This document shows, one piece after another, positions 54,768-63,871 of a DNA stretch of 64,000 bases. Below the pieces are notes generated by a model. That model searched no databases, was not told the DNA's origin, and saw only the letters and a program-made list of their open reading frames with translations. The stretch's first letter is position 1, and each line of letters opens with the position of its first letter. The stretch comes from Ochrobactrum sp. Q0168 (GTDB lineage: Bacteria; Pseudomonadota; Alphaproteobacteria; Rhizobiales; Rhizobiaceae): assembly GCF_016427605.1 (NCBI RefSeq), contig NZ_JAELXQ010000021.1, positions 1-64,000 on the forward strand, written 5' to 3'. Made by a program: the position numbers and the translations under genes.

Positions 54768-54813
54768 ACATCAGTCTTTTCAAATCATTGGAATATCAGG
54801 CTCAGATATGAAA

Positions 54814-54848
54814 AGAGCGGCGGCTGGCCGGAACCAGCGTGCCGCTCT
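54814..54848. terminator. Terminator between the small gene and parE
   Basis: AGAGCGGC (54814-54821) pairs with GCCGCTCT (54841-54848), with a further partial pairing in the loop. It sits between convergent genes and can serve both. Confidence 0.65.
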
Positions 54849-54866
54849 ATCCGTGTTGAGCGTCGT

Positions 54867-56999
54867 CTAGATGTCGAGTTCTTCCACGAAGGCGGCGCGA
54901 TCCGTGATAAAGCGGAAGCGGGCTTCAGGCTTGGTTCCCATCAGCTCATCGACGGTATTGCGGGTTTCATCGACATAATCTTCATCCACCTGCACCCGCA
55001 GCAATGTGCGCTTCTTCGGGTCCATCGTGGTTTCCTTCAACTGCTCGGCGCGCATTTCACCAAGACCTTTGAAGCGACCGATTTCCACCTTGCCGCGTCC
55101 GGTAAACATGGTGCGCAACAATTCGTCCTTATGGGCGTCGTCACGCGCATAGGCGGTCTTGCCGCCCTGACTCAGACGGTAAAGGGGCGGCACGGCCAGA
55201 TAAAGATGGCCGTTGCGGATCAGTTCTGGCATTTCCTGATAGAAGAAAGTGATCAAAAGCGATGCGATATGCGCCCCGTCCACGTCAGCATCCGTCATGA
55301 TGATCACGCGGTCATAGCGCAGATCGTCTTCGCGATAATTCTTCCGCGTGCCGCTGCCAAGCGCCTGAATAAGATCGGCAATTTGCTGGTTGGCGGTCAG
55401 CTTCTCACGGCCTGCACTGGCGACGTTGAGAATCTTGCCGCGCAGCGGCAGGATCGCCTGCGTGGCGCGGTTACGCGCCTGCTTGGCCGAACCGCCTGCC
55501 GAGTCACCCTCGACGATGAACAGCTCGGCACCCGCTGCCGCATTCTGCGTGCAATCGGCCAGCTTGCCGGGCAGGCGCAGTTTGCGTGTCGCACTCTTGC
55601 GGACTGTTTCCTTTTCCTGTCGACGGCGCAGGCGTTCTTCCGCCCGGTCCACCACCCAGTCGAGCAGGCGCGAAGCTTCCTGCGGCGAGGCTGCCAGCCA
55701 ATGGTCAAACGGATCGCGGATCGCATTTTCCACGATGCGCTGCGCTTCCACCGTCGCCAGCTTGTCCTTGGTCTGGCCAACGAATTCCGGCTCGCGGATG
55801 AACACCGACAACATGCCCGCCGCCGAAACCATCACGTCATCCGTCGTGATGATCGAAGCACGCTTGTTATTGGTCAGCTCCGCATAGGCCTTGAGACCGC
55901 GCGTCAGCGCAATGCGCAGACCGGCCTCATGCGTGCCGCCGTCGGCGGTCGGAATCGTATTACAATAGGAATGGACAAAGCCGTCGCCGCCGAACCATGT
56001 GACCGCCCATTCAACGGCTCCATGTCCGCCTTGCTTTTCGGTCTTGCCGGCAAAAAGCTCGCGCGTAACCTGATGTTCCTTGCCGAGCGACGCCTGAAGA
56101 TAATCCTTCAGGCCACCGGGGAAATGGAAAACGGCCTTTTCAGGCGTTTCCTTTTTCGGGTCGAGCAGCGAAGGATCGCAGTTCCAGCGGATTTCAACAC
56201 CGCCGAACAGATAGGCCTTCGACCGCGCCATACGATAAAGCCGGTGCGGATCGAAATGCGCCGTCTTGCCGAAAATATCCGGGTCCGGATGAAAGCGAAC
56301 ACGCGTGCCACGACGATTGTGCACTTCGCCTGCATCTTCCAGCCCGCCCTGCGGAATACCGCGCGAAAAGCGCTGGCGATAGAGGCGACGATTGCGCGCG
56401 ACTTCCACTTCCAGCACGTCGGACAGCGCGTTGACCACCGAGACACCGACGCCGTGCAGGCCGCCCGATGTTTCATAGGCCTTGCCGTCGAACTTGCCGC
56501 CCGCATGGAGCTTGGTCATGATGACTTCGAGTGTCGACTTTCCCGGCACCTGTGGGTGCTCCTCAACCGGAATGCCGCGCCCGTTATCCGAAACGGTGAT
56601 GAAACCTTCAGCATCAAGGCTGACTTCAATGAAGTTTGCGTGGCCTGCAACCGCTTCGTCCATCGAGTTATCGATGACTTCCGCGAACAGGTGATGCAGC
56701 GCCTTTTCATCGGTGCCGCCGATATACATGCCGGGGCGCAGGCGCACCGGCTCCAGTCCCTCGAGAACGCGGATGGACGAGGCGTTGTAATCATCGCCGC
56801 CGGATGAAACCGGCGGGGCCTTGGTCGCAACCGGTTTTGCGGCCTGGGAAGCAGGTGCAGAAGGCAACGGCGTTGCCACAGGCGGCGCGACGGGTTGGGG
56901 CGCGGCGCTCTTTTCACTACGCCGTTCCACCTGCCGTTCAACTTGCCTCTCTCGAGCATTGTTCACCACTCTTGAAAAGAGATCGTTGCTGTCGTCCAT
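54867..56999 (-). CDS. parE: DNA topoisomerase IV subunit B
   Basis: A 710-residue GHKL-type ATPase subunit that decatenates chromosomes with ParC. Blocks: EVIDNSMDEAVAGHANFIEV and VSDNGRGIPVEEHPQ (ATP site, around residues 110-145), TSGGLHGVGVSVVNALS, the TOPRIM EGDSAGGSAKQARNRATQAI (around 490) and TDADVDGAHI. A basic, Ala/Pro-rich, ~70-residue leader precedes the GHKL domain, longer than in E. coli and typical of Rhizobiales. Start ATG 56999. Confidence 0.96.
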   Translation of the reverse strand: MDDSNDLFSRVVNNARERQVERQVERRSEKSAAPQPVAPPVATPLPSAPASQAAKPVATKAPPVSSGGDDYNASSIRVLEGLEPVRLRPGMYIGGTDEKALHHLFAEVIDNSMDEAVAGHANFIEVSLDAEGFITVSDNGRGIPVEEHPQVPGKSTLEVIMTKLHAGGKFDGKAYETSGGLHGVGVSVVNALSDVLEVEVARNRRLYRQRFSRGIPQGGLEDAGEVHNRRGTRVRFHPDPDIFGKTAHFDPHRLYRMARSKAYLFGGVEIRWNCDPSLLDPKKETPEKAVFHFPGGLKDYLQASLGKEHQVTRELFAGKTEKQGGHGAVEWAVTWFGGDGFVHSYCNTIPTADGGTHEAGLRIALTRGLKAYAELTNNKRASIITTDDVMVSAAGMLSVFIREPEFVGQTKDKLATVEAQRIVENAIRDPFDHWLAASPQEASRLLDWVVDRAEERLRRRQEKETVRKSATRKLRLPGKLADCTQNAAAGAELFIVEGDSAGGSAKQARNRATQAILPLRGKILNVASAGREKLTANQQIADLIQALGSGTRKNYREDDLRYDRVIIMTDADVDGAHIASLLITFFYQEMPELIRNGHLYLAVPPLYRLSQGGKTAYARDDAHKDELLRTMFTGRGKVEIGRFKGLGEMRAEQLKETTMDPKKRTLLRVQVDEDYVDETRNTVDELMGTKPEARFRFITDRAAFVEELDI

Positions 57000-57314
57000 C
57001 TTTGCCCGATAATCTCTCTGTCAGAATTTCAGGAAGGACCATGCGGCTTGCTGCCCCGGCATGGACCGCAAATATACTGTCTGCGAATCACCCGAATGAT
57101 GCCATGCGCAGCCATGAAAGGCGAATGAAGTTCGCCTTACGTTCCAGTTTCGCACGGCTTTATCAAAGGTTTTCGTGTGATGTTGGGTCGGTCTGCACTA
57201 GAAACAAGGCGAAAGTCAAACAAGCGGTCGTTCATTCGATAAATATGATGGAAACGGGGCCGTTGTTGGCCTACAGCGGACAAACGAGCATTTAGAAGAA
57301 ATTGTGAGCGGGAA
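57000..57314. other. Divergent gap between parE and an EamA permease gene
   Basis: About 315 bp. It should hold both promoters. The only ordered motif seen is a small palindrome GGCGAA (57120-57125) / TTCGCC (57131-57136). Overlapping short frames have no domain and are not called. Confidence 0.5.
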
Positions 57315-58241
57315 ATGCAGGGCAGCGCGGCAGGCGGCGTGGAAGCGCATGTAAAAGGCATGGCCATTATGGTCGTCTCGGTGCTGATGCTGCCGCTGAT
57401 GGACGCCATCGGCAAATGGCTGGCCATGATGGACAACATGCCTCCGGCTACCGTCACATTCATGCGTTTTTTCGTGCAAAGCGGACTCATGTTTGTCATT
57501 CTGCTGGTGGCGGGCGGTGGTGTTGCAGCCCTTCGCACCCAGCATTTGACGGGCAATCTTATACGCGGTGTGCTGATGGGCTTCGGCGGCCTGTGCTTCT
57601 TCACAGCGGTCAAATATATGCCGCTGGCAGACGCCATGGCTGTTTTCTTCGCGGAGCCGCTCATCCTCACGCTGCTTTCGGCGATCTTCCTCAAGGAGAA
57701 AGTCGGCTGGCGGCGTTTCAGCGCGGTCGGCATCGGCCTCATCGGGACGATGATCGTCATCCAGCCAAGCTTCGAGATTTTCGGCGCAGTCTCGCTGCTG
57801 CCGCTGGCGACGGCAGTGACATTCGCGATCTATCTGATCCTGAACCGCAAACTCGGCGCGAAGGAAAGCCCGCTCGTCATGCAGTTATATGCCGGTATCG
57901 GCGGATGGATGTTTGCAGGCTTTGCGATGCTCATCGGCCCGTCCATGGGATTTGCAGATCTGAGCTTCGGCTTACCCAATGGTTTCCAGCCCTGGCTGCT
58001 CTTGCTGCTTCTGGGCAGTATCGGCACGGTCAGTCACCTTATGGTCGTGCACGCCTTCAAACTGGCGCCAGCCTCGATGCTGGCCCCGTTTCAATATCTG
58101 GAAATCGTGAATGCCGTTCTGGTCGGGCTGATCGTCTTCGGCGATTTTCCAACGCCGTCCAAATGGTTCGGCATCGCGATTATCATCGGCTCAGGCTTCT
58201 ATGTCTTCATGCGCGAGCGCAAGCTGAAGGTCGAAGCCTGA
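57315..58241 (+). CDS. EamA/DMT-superfamily permease
   Basis: A 308-residue membrane protein with ten predicted helices in two EamA repeats, starting around residue 17 (MAIMVVSVLMLPLMDAIGKW) and residue 170 (LPLATAVTFAIYLILNRKLG). The family carries small metabolites such as amino acids, nucleosides or drugs out of the cell; substrate unknown. Start ATG 57315; a preceding GCGGGAAA-like stretch serves as ribosome site. It is convergent with lipB, with 3 bp between them. Confidence 0.85.
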   Translation: MQGSAAGGVEAHVKGMAIMVVSVLMLPLMDAIGKWLAMMDNMPPATVTFMRFFVQSGLMFVILLVAGGGVAALRTQHLTGNLIRGVLMGFGGLCFFTAVKYMPLADAMAVFFAEPLILTLLSAIFLKEKVGWRRFSAVGIGLIGTMIVIQPSFEIFGAVSLLPLATAVTFAIYLILNRKLGAKESPLVMQLYAGIGGWMFAGFAMLIGPSMGFADLSFGLPNGFQPWLLLLLLGSIGTVSHLMVVHAFKLAPASMLAPFQYLEIVNAVLVGLIVFGDFPTPSKWFGIAIIIGSGFYVFMRERKLKVEA

Positions 58242-58244
58242 CGC

Positions 58245-59000
58245 TTATTTTATCACGCGTGGGCCGAATACATTCTCAAAGGCTTTGCCAAGCGCCACGT
58301 CCATGTCGCCCAAGGTCACCGGCAAGCCAAGATCGACAAGGCTGGTGACGCCGTGTTCGGAAATGCCGCACGGCACGATGCCGCCATAATGGCCGAGATC
58401 AGGCTCGACATTGATGGCGATGCCGTGAAAGCTGACCCAGCGGCGCAGACGAATGCCGATAGCGGCGATCTTGTCCTCGCACATATCGCCATTGGCAAGG
58501 CGCGGCTTTTCAGGGCGCATCACCCACACGCCAACGCGATCTTCGCGACGCTCGCCCTTGACGTTGAATTCGGCGAGGCTTTCAATGATCCATTGTTCCA
58601 ATGCCGCCACGAAAGCGCGCACATCTTCGCGCCGGCGCTTCAAATCCAGCATCACATAGGCCACACGCTGGCCGGGGCCGTGATAGGTATATTCGCCGCC
58701 GCGGCCAGTGTTGAACACCGGCAAACTGTCCGGCGTCAGTAAATCTTCCGCCCGCGCGCTCGTGCCCGCCGTATAAAGGGGAGGGTGCTCTACCAGCCAG
58801 ACAAGTTCATTCGCCGTGCCTTCACGAATGGCCTGCACCCGCGCCTCCATGAAGGCAAGCGCTTCCTCGTAATCGGTAAGCCCCTCTGCCACGAGCCATT
58901 CCACCGGCGGCGCATCGGCGTCCACAGGCAGAAACTGCACGTTGAGCGCGTCTCGTTGCGGCTTGGAGGAATTATCCATAAGTGAGGCAGAATTGGTCAT
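58245..59000 (-). CDS. lipB: Octanoyl-ACP:protein N-octanoyltransferase
   Basis: A 251-residue LipB. It moves octanoyl from acyl carrier protein to lipoyl domains, the first step of de novo lipoylation. The blocks are [15 protein letters not shown] (around residue 70), [16 protein letters not shown] (around 100) and [20 protein letters not shown] (around 180), with the catalytic Cys in [14 protein letters not shown] and Lys in CEDKIAAIG. The first ~25 residues are variable and a later Met start (MDNSSKP) is possible. Confidence 0.94.
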   Translation of the reverse strand: MTNSASLMDNSSKPQRDALNVQFLPVDADAPPVEWLVAEGLTDYEEALAFMEARVQAIREGTANELVWLVEHPPLYTAGTSARAEDLLTPDSLPVFNTGRGGEYTYHGPGQRVAYVMLDLKRRREDVRAFVAALEQWIIESLAEFNVKGERREDRVGVWVMRPEKPRLANGDMCEDKIAAIGIRLRRWVSFHGIAINVEPDLGHYGGIVPCGISEHGVTSLVDLGLPVTLGDMDVALGKAFENVFGPRVIK

Positions 59001-59059
59001 GATGGCAGCATATGGCGGTTTTCAGCGCCCGTTTCCAGATGTCAAAATGCCTCTGCTCT

Positions 59060-60484
59060 TCACTGAACCGCGAGCGGCACTTCCGTTTCGCAGCGATTGC
59101 GGCCAGCCTGCTTGGCCCGATAGAGCGCCTGATCAGCGGCATCGACCAGATGCGTATAGTCTGGATGGCCGTTGAAAGTCGCAATGCCGATGGAAAGTGT
59201 CACCGTATCCAGTGTACCATTTGTCAGGTTGAACTTCTGCTGCTGCACCAGCTCGCGCAGCTCTTCACCGATCGCAAAGGCTCTGTGTTCATCGGTTTCG
59301 ACAAGCGCGACGAGAAATTCTTCGCCACCATAGCGGAAGACAAAATCTCCCGGGCGGCAATGGGCCAGAATCGTTTCCGCGACCTGCTGCAGTATGGCGT
59401 CGCCACCACTATGGCCATGCGTGTCGTTGATCCGTTTGAAGTGGTCGATATCAACCATCAGAATGCTGAGATCGAGTCCTTTCTGCGAGGCCATGCGGAT
59501 TTCGCGCGTCAGAATGGGCGGCAGGAAACGGCGATTCAGCGCACGCGTCAGCGGGTCGCGGCCGGTCTCCATCGTTGCCGCCGCCTGAAACAGTTCCGCC
59601 AGCAGAAACTTTGCTTCGCCGATTCGGGTCTGGAACTCGGTCATGATCGCCGCAAGTCCGGCGGCGTCACTTTTGCGGGCAGAAGTCAGGGCGGGCAGCA
59701 ACTCGTAATCTATCTGATTGACGGTCTGACGCAGGCGCTCAAGCGTTGTCGAACCCGAGAACAGCATGTCGGCCTTGTGCTGCAGCCAAAGACCGAAATC
59801 TGAGCTCCCAAGCGAGAGGAGGGGGCTGTCGCTGTTGCCATAAAGATTGAACAGCAGGGACTGGCTCCACTCCATCAGCGCCGCGCGCTGCGATTCCCGT
59901 TCCAGCGGAATGTCGTGGCTCAGCGTGAAGGCGCGATAAGCTTCGTCGGTCTGGGCGCTTTTACGGGCGTCTTTCACAAAGGCCTGGCTCATGATCTCGA
60001 TAGCGATATCGACCGCATTGCTGACATGCACGATCAGTCGCGCCAGCGCATTACGCTCCAGAACGCTGTTCTTCAACTGGCGGATGATCTCATTCTTCAG
60101 CAGCCGCGCGCCTTGCATGACGACGTGGATCGGCACTTGAATGCGGGCGTGAACCTCGCCGATCTTGCGTTGTTCCTGTACGAAAGCAGCCACATCCGTC
60201 GGGCGGCTCACCAAAAGATGCACAAGCCAGTCACGCAGCGAATGTTGCAGGCGGTCGTGAACGATGGTCTGGGAAAGAAAGGCTGCCGCTTCACGGTTTT
60301 GCATGAGACGGCTGTAGAAGATTTCCACGAAATCCTGCTTGTGCCGCTCGACCAGATCCGACAGCAGCATAGACTGTTCCTCGGGCAGATGCGAGACCAG
60401 CTCCACCCATTCCTCTTCCGTCGCACCAAGACCCGTTTGAGATCCCCACCGCGTTGCATCGTTCAACAAGGCTGCACCACCCAT
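59060..60484 (-). CDS. Globin-coupled diguanylate cyclase (DosC/DgcO-like)
   Basis: A 474-residue protein. Residues ~20-165 resemble a globin-coupled sensor domain: VERHKQDFVEIFYSRLMQN, then EVHARIQVPIHVVMQGARLL with the likely haem-binding proximal His. A middle helical domain (165-290) follows, and a C-terminal GGDEF domain (295-470) with VDIDHFKRINDTHGHSGGD, the active site FRYGGEEFLVAL and the inhibitory RxxD (RPGD) just before it. It should make c-di-GMP in response to oxygen, as E. coli DosC does. ATG 60484 is preferred; a TTG two codons earlier is also possible. Confidence 0.9.
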   Translation of the reverse strand: MGGAALLNDATRWGSQTGLGATEEEWVELVSHLPEEQSMLLSDLVERHKQDFVEIFYSRLMQNREAAAFLSQTIVHDRLQHSLRDWLVHLLVSRPTDVAAFVQEQRKIGEVHARIQVPIHVVMQGARLLKNEIIRQLKNSVLERNALARLIVHVSNAVDIAIEIMSQAFVKDARKSAQTDEAYRAFTLSHDIPLERESQRAALMEWSQSLLFNLYGNSDSPLLSLGSSDFGLWLQHKADMLFSGSTTLERLRQTVNQIDYELLPALTSARKSDAAGLAAIMTEFQTRIGEAKFLLAELFQAAATMETGRDPLTRALNRRFLPPILTREIRMASQKGLDLSILMVDIDHFKRINDTHGHSGGDAILQQVAETILAHCRPGDFVFRYGGEEFLVALVETDEHRAFAIGEELRELVQQQKFNLTNGTLDTVTLSIGIATFNGHPDYTHLVDAADQALYRAKQAGRNRCETEVPLAVQ

Positions 60485-60874
60485 ATCCAAAATCCCGCAA
60501 AGTGCTGCCTAGTCCAGCAACCATCCTGAACCGAACAAAGACCAGGTTAAAATGGGAGCAAGATTCTGCAGCTTTCTTCAGGTTCTATAAGGTGTGCCGG
60601 GCGGAACTCAATGCCTATGTCGTCGCTGCGCGAATCTACTTGCAGATGGTGCCGGTGGGGGAATTTAAAGGCAACCTGAGGCGGGAAAAGCCACGATAGC
60701 ATCATTTTCATGCCCTCGACTGGTTGATTTAATTTTTTCATATTTCATGGTAATTTACTGAAATATAAGAGGTAATTTGCTTTCATTTTAAAATCTGATA
60801 GTATTGCCGAGCATATTCAGCGTGCATTCATGTGGGAGACTTCATGATGCGTGCACCTGAAAAGGAGAAGCATA
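60485..60874. other. Divergent gap upstream of the BA14K gene
   Basis: About 390 bp. The right half is AT-rich with the BA14K promoter. An inverted repeat TATTTCA (60741-60747) / TGAAATA (60759-60765), with GGTAATTT inside it and repeated just downstream (60770-60777), is a candidate operator. A frame at 60454-60699 (+) has no domain and starts inside the cyclase gene. Confidence 0.5.
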
Positions 60875-61408
60875 ATGAAGAGCAACTTCACACGTTTTTC
60901 GTCTGGCAAGGCACTCTTGGCCGGAACGATTGGCGCGACATTTTTGATCGGCGCAATCGCACCCGCATCGGCTGCGCCGATGATGCCTTCGGCACCGGCT
61001 GCGGCCAACGAAAACATCCAGCAGGTCCGTGACCATCGCTGGAGAGGCCACGGGGGACACTGGAACGGATACCGTCCGGGACCGCGTCCAGGCTGGCACG
61101 GCGGCGGTTATCGTCCGGGTCCGGGCTATTGGAACGGCCATCGCGGCTATAACTCCTCCCGCCACGGTTATCGCCGTCACAGCGACGGCTGGTGGTATCC
61201 GCTGGCGGCCTTCGGTGCGGGCGCAATCATCGGCGGGGCTATCGCCGCTCCCCCGCCTCCACCTCCGCCGGTCTACCGCGCGCCTGTTTATAACAGCAGC
61301 GCGCATATCCAGTGGTGCTATGACCGCTATCGGTCTTACCGGAGCTCGGACAATACGTTCCAACCTTATAACGGACCGCGTCAGCAGTGTTACTCACCGT
61401 ATCGCTGA
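60875..61408 (+). CDS. BA14K-family surface protein
   Basis: A 177-residue exported protein with a signal peptide (about 1-32, ending in PASAAP), a Gly/His/Arg/Tyr-rich middle part ([20 protein letters not shown] and related repeats, residues ~55-105), one hydrophobic span ([20 protein letters not shown]) and a Cys-containing C-terminal BA14K domain ([20 protein letters not shown], then [16 protein letters not shown]). In Brucella, BA14K is immunoreactive and lectin-like, and affects lipopolysaccharide and haemagglutination. ATG 60875 has AAGGAGAAG upstream. A terminator follows. Confidence 0.85.
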   Translation: MKSNFTRFSSGKALLAGTIGATFLIGAIAPASAAPMMPSAPAAANENIQQVRDHRWRGHGGHWNGYRPGPRPGWHGGGYRPGPGYWNGHRGYNSSRHGYRRHSDGWWYPLAAFGAGAIIGGAIAAPPPPPPPVYRAPVYNSSAHIQWCYDRYRSYRSSDNTFQPYNGPRQQCYSPYR

Positions 61409-61430
61409 TAGATTCGGCCTGAATGAGCAC

Positions 61431-61458
61431 AAAGCCGCTTTGAAGGGCGGCTTTTCTT
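61431..61458 (+). terminator. Terminator of the BA14K gene
   Basis: AAAGCCGC (61431-61438) and GCGGCTTT (61447-61454), then TTCTTTTG. Confidence 0.85.
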
Positions 61459-61649
61459 TTGCAAAAAGGGACTGAAAACCATCAGCTTGCGCTGATTGAT
61501 ACCCCGCTCATTTCTCTATGGCGCTGGATTACGTGCAGTTGACAGGATTTTTTGAATTTATGTTGGAGAAACCTGATTTTATGGTGTTGACCATTCGAAA
61601 ACTCGCCCTTATGTTCCGCCGCACTTCCAGGGACGATTTGTTCCTCAGG

Positions 61650-61725
61650 GAGCGCGTAGCTCAGCCGGTAGAGCAACTGACTTTTAATCAGTAGGTCCAG
61701 GGTTCGAATCCCTGCGCGCTCACCA
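61650..61725 (+). tRNA. tRNA-Lys (anticodon TTT)
   Basis: Cloverleaf with acceptor GAGCGCG / CGCGCTC, D-arm AGCTCAGCCGGTAGAGC, anticodon arm CTGACTTTTAATCAG with TTT, T-arm CAGGGTTCGAATCCCTG and encoded CCA (61723-61725). Accessory DNA (phage remnant, methyltransferase, IS) begins right after it, so it may have been an integration site. Confidence 0.97.
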
Positions 61726-61845
61726 AAATCAATCACTTAGCACCTGTTTTTTATCGCCCATTTTACAGCCTAGACGATTTTTTACGTCTCGATGCTAAAT
61801 CGTTCCCTTTCTGATCGCTTCATGTTGGTTTCCACGTAGAAATGA

Positions 61846-62974
61846 GCCGGTACAGGCCTCGCTCTTCGTATCCGCTTCCAGCCAGAGGGCAGCCGGTATC
61901 AGGGCGCGATTCGTAATATGATCGGCCTGCTGTCCAGCGAGAATATCGAAGCATTCGCTGCGCTGGTTGGCTCCGCAGGAATGGTACCGATCTTTACCGG
62001 CGTCGGCACGATGGATTTGGCCGATCCGGCTACCTTCGGCATTCGGGACCCGAACGGGCAGTCTTGGCAAGCTGGCGGCGCTGACCTTGGCGGCGAACCA
62101 AATTCTAAATACGGATGGGTCTGGAAATCTCACTCAATCGGATATCACGGCAGCGGCGCTTGCTCTGCTGGCTCTTGCTGGTGCTGCGGATAAATTTCCC
62201 TACTTCACAGAAACAAATACGGCGGCTCTCGCTGACCTTACTTCGCAAGCCCGTACAATGCTTGCGAGCACAACGCCCGCTGTCCCTTCGCTGGGATATA
62301 CCCCAATCGATTACGCTGGCGATACGAGCTTAACCGGAACTTTTAAGACGAGTGGAAGGTTTTACGTCGGCAGTATTCTGCCTGTATCTACGCCTGAAAC
62401 TGGCACCCCAGCAATTCAGGGGCAGGCGGTCGCTGGGTCACATTCCGCTGCAATGTTCTTTTATGATAATGCTAGCATGTATGTGGTGGGGCTTTACAAG
62501 AGCGGGTATGGCCTATCAGGCGGCATTCGCGGCGATGGCGCAAACGGGGTGCAATTCCTCACGTCATCCGACTATCGATTGAAATACGATGTCGAGCCGT
62601 TGGTGACATTTAGCATTGGCCAGACCGATTTTCGAAGAGCTAGGCCCTGCCTTGCTGCGCGTTATGGCGTTCCGCCCAGTACGTCACAAATGAATTGGCG
62701 GTGAAGGCGAGTTTGTGCATGGCTTCGTCGCTCATGAACTTCAGCAGTCCGCCCCGCATGCGGTTTCGGGAGTGAAGGATGAGACTGCTATCGTTGGCGT
62801 TGCCAAAGACAAAGACAAAGACAAAGACAAAGACGGCAATATCGTCGCTGAAAACATCATGGAAGCGCAATGTCCTAAAGGCGCGACGTGGACCGAGACA
62901 GGCGTCACAGCAGACCTTACAGCAGCGGTACAGGAAAAATGGCGACTGATCTGTTTGGCGAGGAGCGAGCGGTT
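61846..62974 (+). pseudogene. Decayed phage tail-fibre gene with S74 chaperone domain
   Basis: Three reading frames together make one tail-fibre-like protein. Frame 1 (from 61846) gives QPEGSRYQGAIRNMIGLLSS and MDLADPATFGIRDPN, ending near 62070. Frame 2 (about 62065-62640) gives LAALTLAANQILNTDGSGNL, TQARTMLAS-like repeats, and SSDYRLKYDVEPL, the start of a peptidase S74 intramolecular chaperone. Frame 3 (from about 62625) continues ELGPALLRVMAFRPVRHK, then a TGA where Trp is expected, then GFVAHELQQSAPHAVSG. Two frameshifts and a stop show the gene is broken. The length of the original gene is unknown, as its N-terminal part is missing. Confidence 0.75.
62805..62834 (+). repeat. Hexanucleotide tandem repeat (AAAGAC)x5
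   Basis: Five exact copies of AAAGAC inside the S74-domain part of the decayed tail-fibre gene, encoding a run of Lys-Asp pairs. A repeat of six keeps the frame, so length change would alter the loop only. Confidence 0.9.
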
Positions 62975-63016
62975 GAGGTGCGGGGCTCCCTACTATTCTC
63001 TGATGGCTTCGATTGA
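62939..63016 (+). CDS. Short phage-type frame cut off by the next segment
   Basis: A 25-codon frame MATDLFGEERAVEVRGSLLF ... FD, starting just after the tail-fibre remnant and stopping inside the 3' end of the opposite-strand methyltransferase gene. It looks like the start of a following phage gene that was truncated by a junction. Too short to be sure. Confidence 0.25.
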   Translation: MATDLFGEERAVEVRGSLLFSDGFD

Positions 63017-63661
63017 GCCTGTAATTGGAGCCTGCCTCATTCCTTGCGGGCGCTTTTCGAACACGACGATGCTGTCGTAGGTAGTGATCGATTGTGTAGT
63101 CTTGGTGAACTCGGAAGGTAGAATAGCCTCGCGAGCATGGAAAGCATTAATGTCGTCTAAGCGATCCTTTACGAATTCCATGAAAGAACCAGGGCGCTTG
63201 AGACCGCCTTCGTATTCATCCCAATAGCAGGTGTGGGTATCTTCAACCATATAGCAACCGCGGGGAGATATCCGCGGATAAAGGTACTGGAAACTTGTTA
63301 TCATATGGCGCATCTGATGGCTGCCATCGTCCAAAACCATATCGATATCCGGGTGTTTTGACAGGATCAGATCTAGAATAGCGGGATCGTCTTGGCTGCC
63401 GATAAAGATCTCGATGCCGGGTTGTTCATGTTCTTTGCAGGTGGGATCAATGTCGATACCAATGATTTTAGCTCCTAGCCCGAAATAATCCTTCCACATG
63501 GCGAGCGAACCACCACCAAACACTCCGATCTCAATAATTGTTGGAGCCTTATCCCTAAATCGATCAAAGTGATGCTCGTAAATGTCGAAATAATGCATCC
63601 ACTTGTGCAGTCGCTTGCCGCTATTGTTGAGGAAATATTTATGTAGAAATCCGTCGGACAT
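62993..63661 (-). CDS. Class I SAM-dependent methyltransferase (CmcI/TylF-like)
   Basis: A 222-residue protein with a Rossmann-type methyltransferase fold: motif I TIIEIGVFGGGSLAMW (around residues 40-56), IIGIDIDPTCKEH (motif II, around 65), IDMVLDDGSHQMRHM (around 105-119), then YMVEDTHTCYWDEYEGG. This is the pattern of the cephalosporin-hydroxylase / macrocin-O-methyltransferase group, which methylates sugars in cell-surface or secondary metabolite pathways. It looks AT-richer than the core genes and lies between a phage remnant and an IS element, which suggests horizontal transfer. No partner sugar genes are in the window. Confidence 0.82.
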   Translation of the reverse strand: MSDGFLHKYFLNNSGKRLHKWMHYFDIYEHHFDRFRDKAPTIIEIGVFGGGSLAMWKDYFGLGAKIIGIDIDPTCKEHEQPGIEIFIGSQDDPAILDLILSKHPDIDMVLDDGSHQMRHMITSFQYLYPRISPRGCYMVEDTHTCYWDEYEGGLKRPGSFMEFVKDRLDDINAFHAREAILPSEFTKTTQSITTYDSIVVFEKRPQGMRQAPITGSIEAIRE

Positions 63662-63802
63662 ACTGGCTCTCCAATTTAGAGCCGAAACCGTCGCACAAGT
63701 CCTTCAATACGGCAATCTGCAATCGAGTTCCTGCTTTTTGAGATTAAAAGTCATGGATTCGAGCTCAAGGTGGGTCGACTGGCAATTCCACAACTGACAG
63801 TC

Positions 63803-63824
63803 GCCGCCCACTCAGGCGGCTTTT
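63803..63824 (+). terminator. GC hairpin with T-run before the IS end
   Basis: GCCGCC (63803-63808) and GGCGGC (63815-63820) followed by TTTTCTTT. It resembles a Rho-independent terminator for plus-strand transcription of the phage-remnant DNA. Confidence 0.65.
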
Positions 63825-63871
63825 CTTTGCCGACGAGACCCCGTAAGCTCGTTTCCGACTCGAAGCTGGTG

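Noticed and set aside
55131..56807. 558-codon plus-strand frame opposite parE
   Set aside because: Antisense shadow of parE with no recognisable domain.
61482..61736. Minus-strand frame overlapping tRNA-Lys (starts MIDFGERAGIRTLDLL)
   Set aside because: Known artefact: the reverse strand of a tRNA gene often gives this GERAGIRTLDLLIK-like peptide. No ribosome site.
62805..62834. Tandem repeat considered as a CRISPR-like array
   Set aside because: Six-base units with no spacers lie within a coding remnant; nothing like CRISPR repeats or cas genes is present in the window.
62640..62870. Minus-strand frame with a Phe-Val run over the tail-fibre remnant
   Set aside because: The FVFVFV run is only the complement of the AAAGAC repeat; no gene support.
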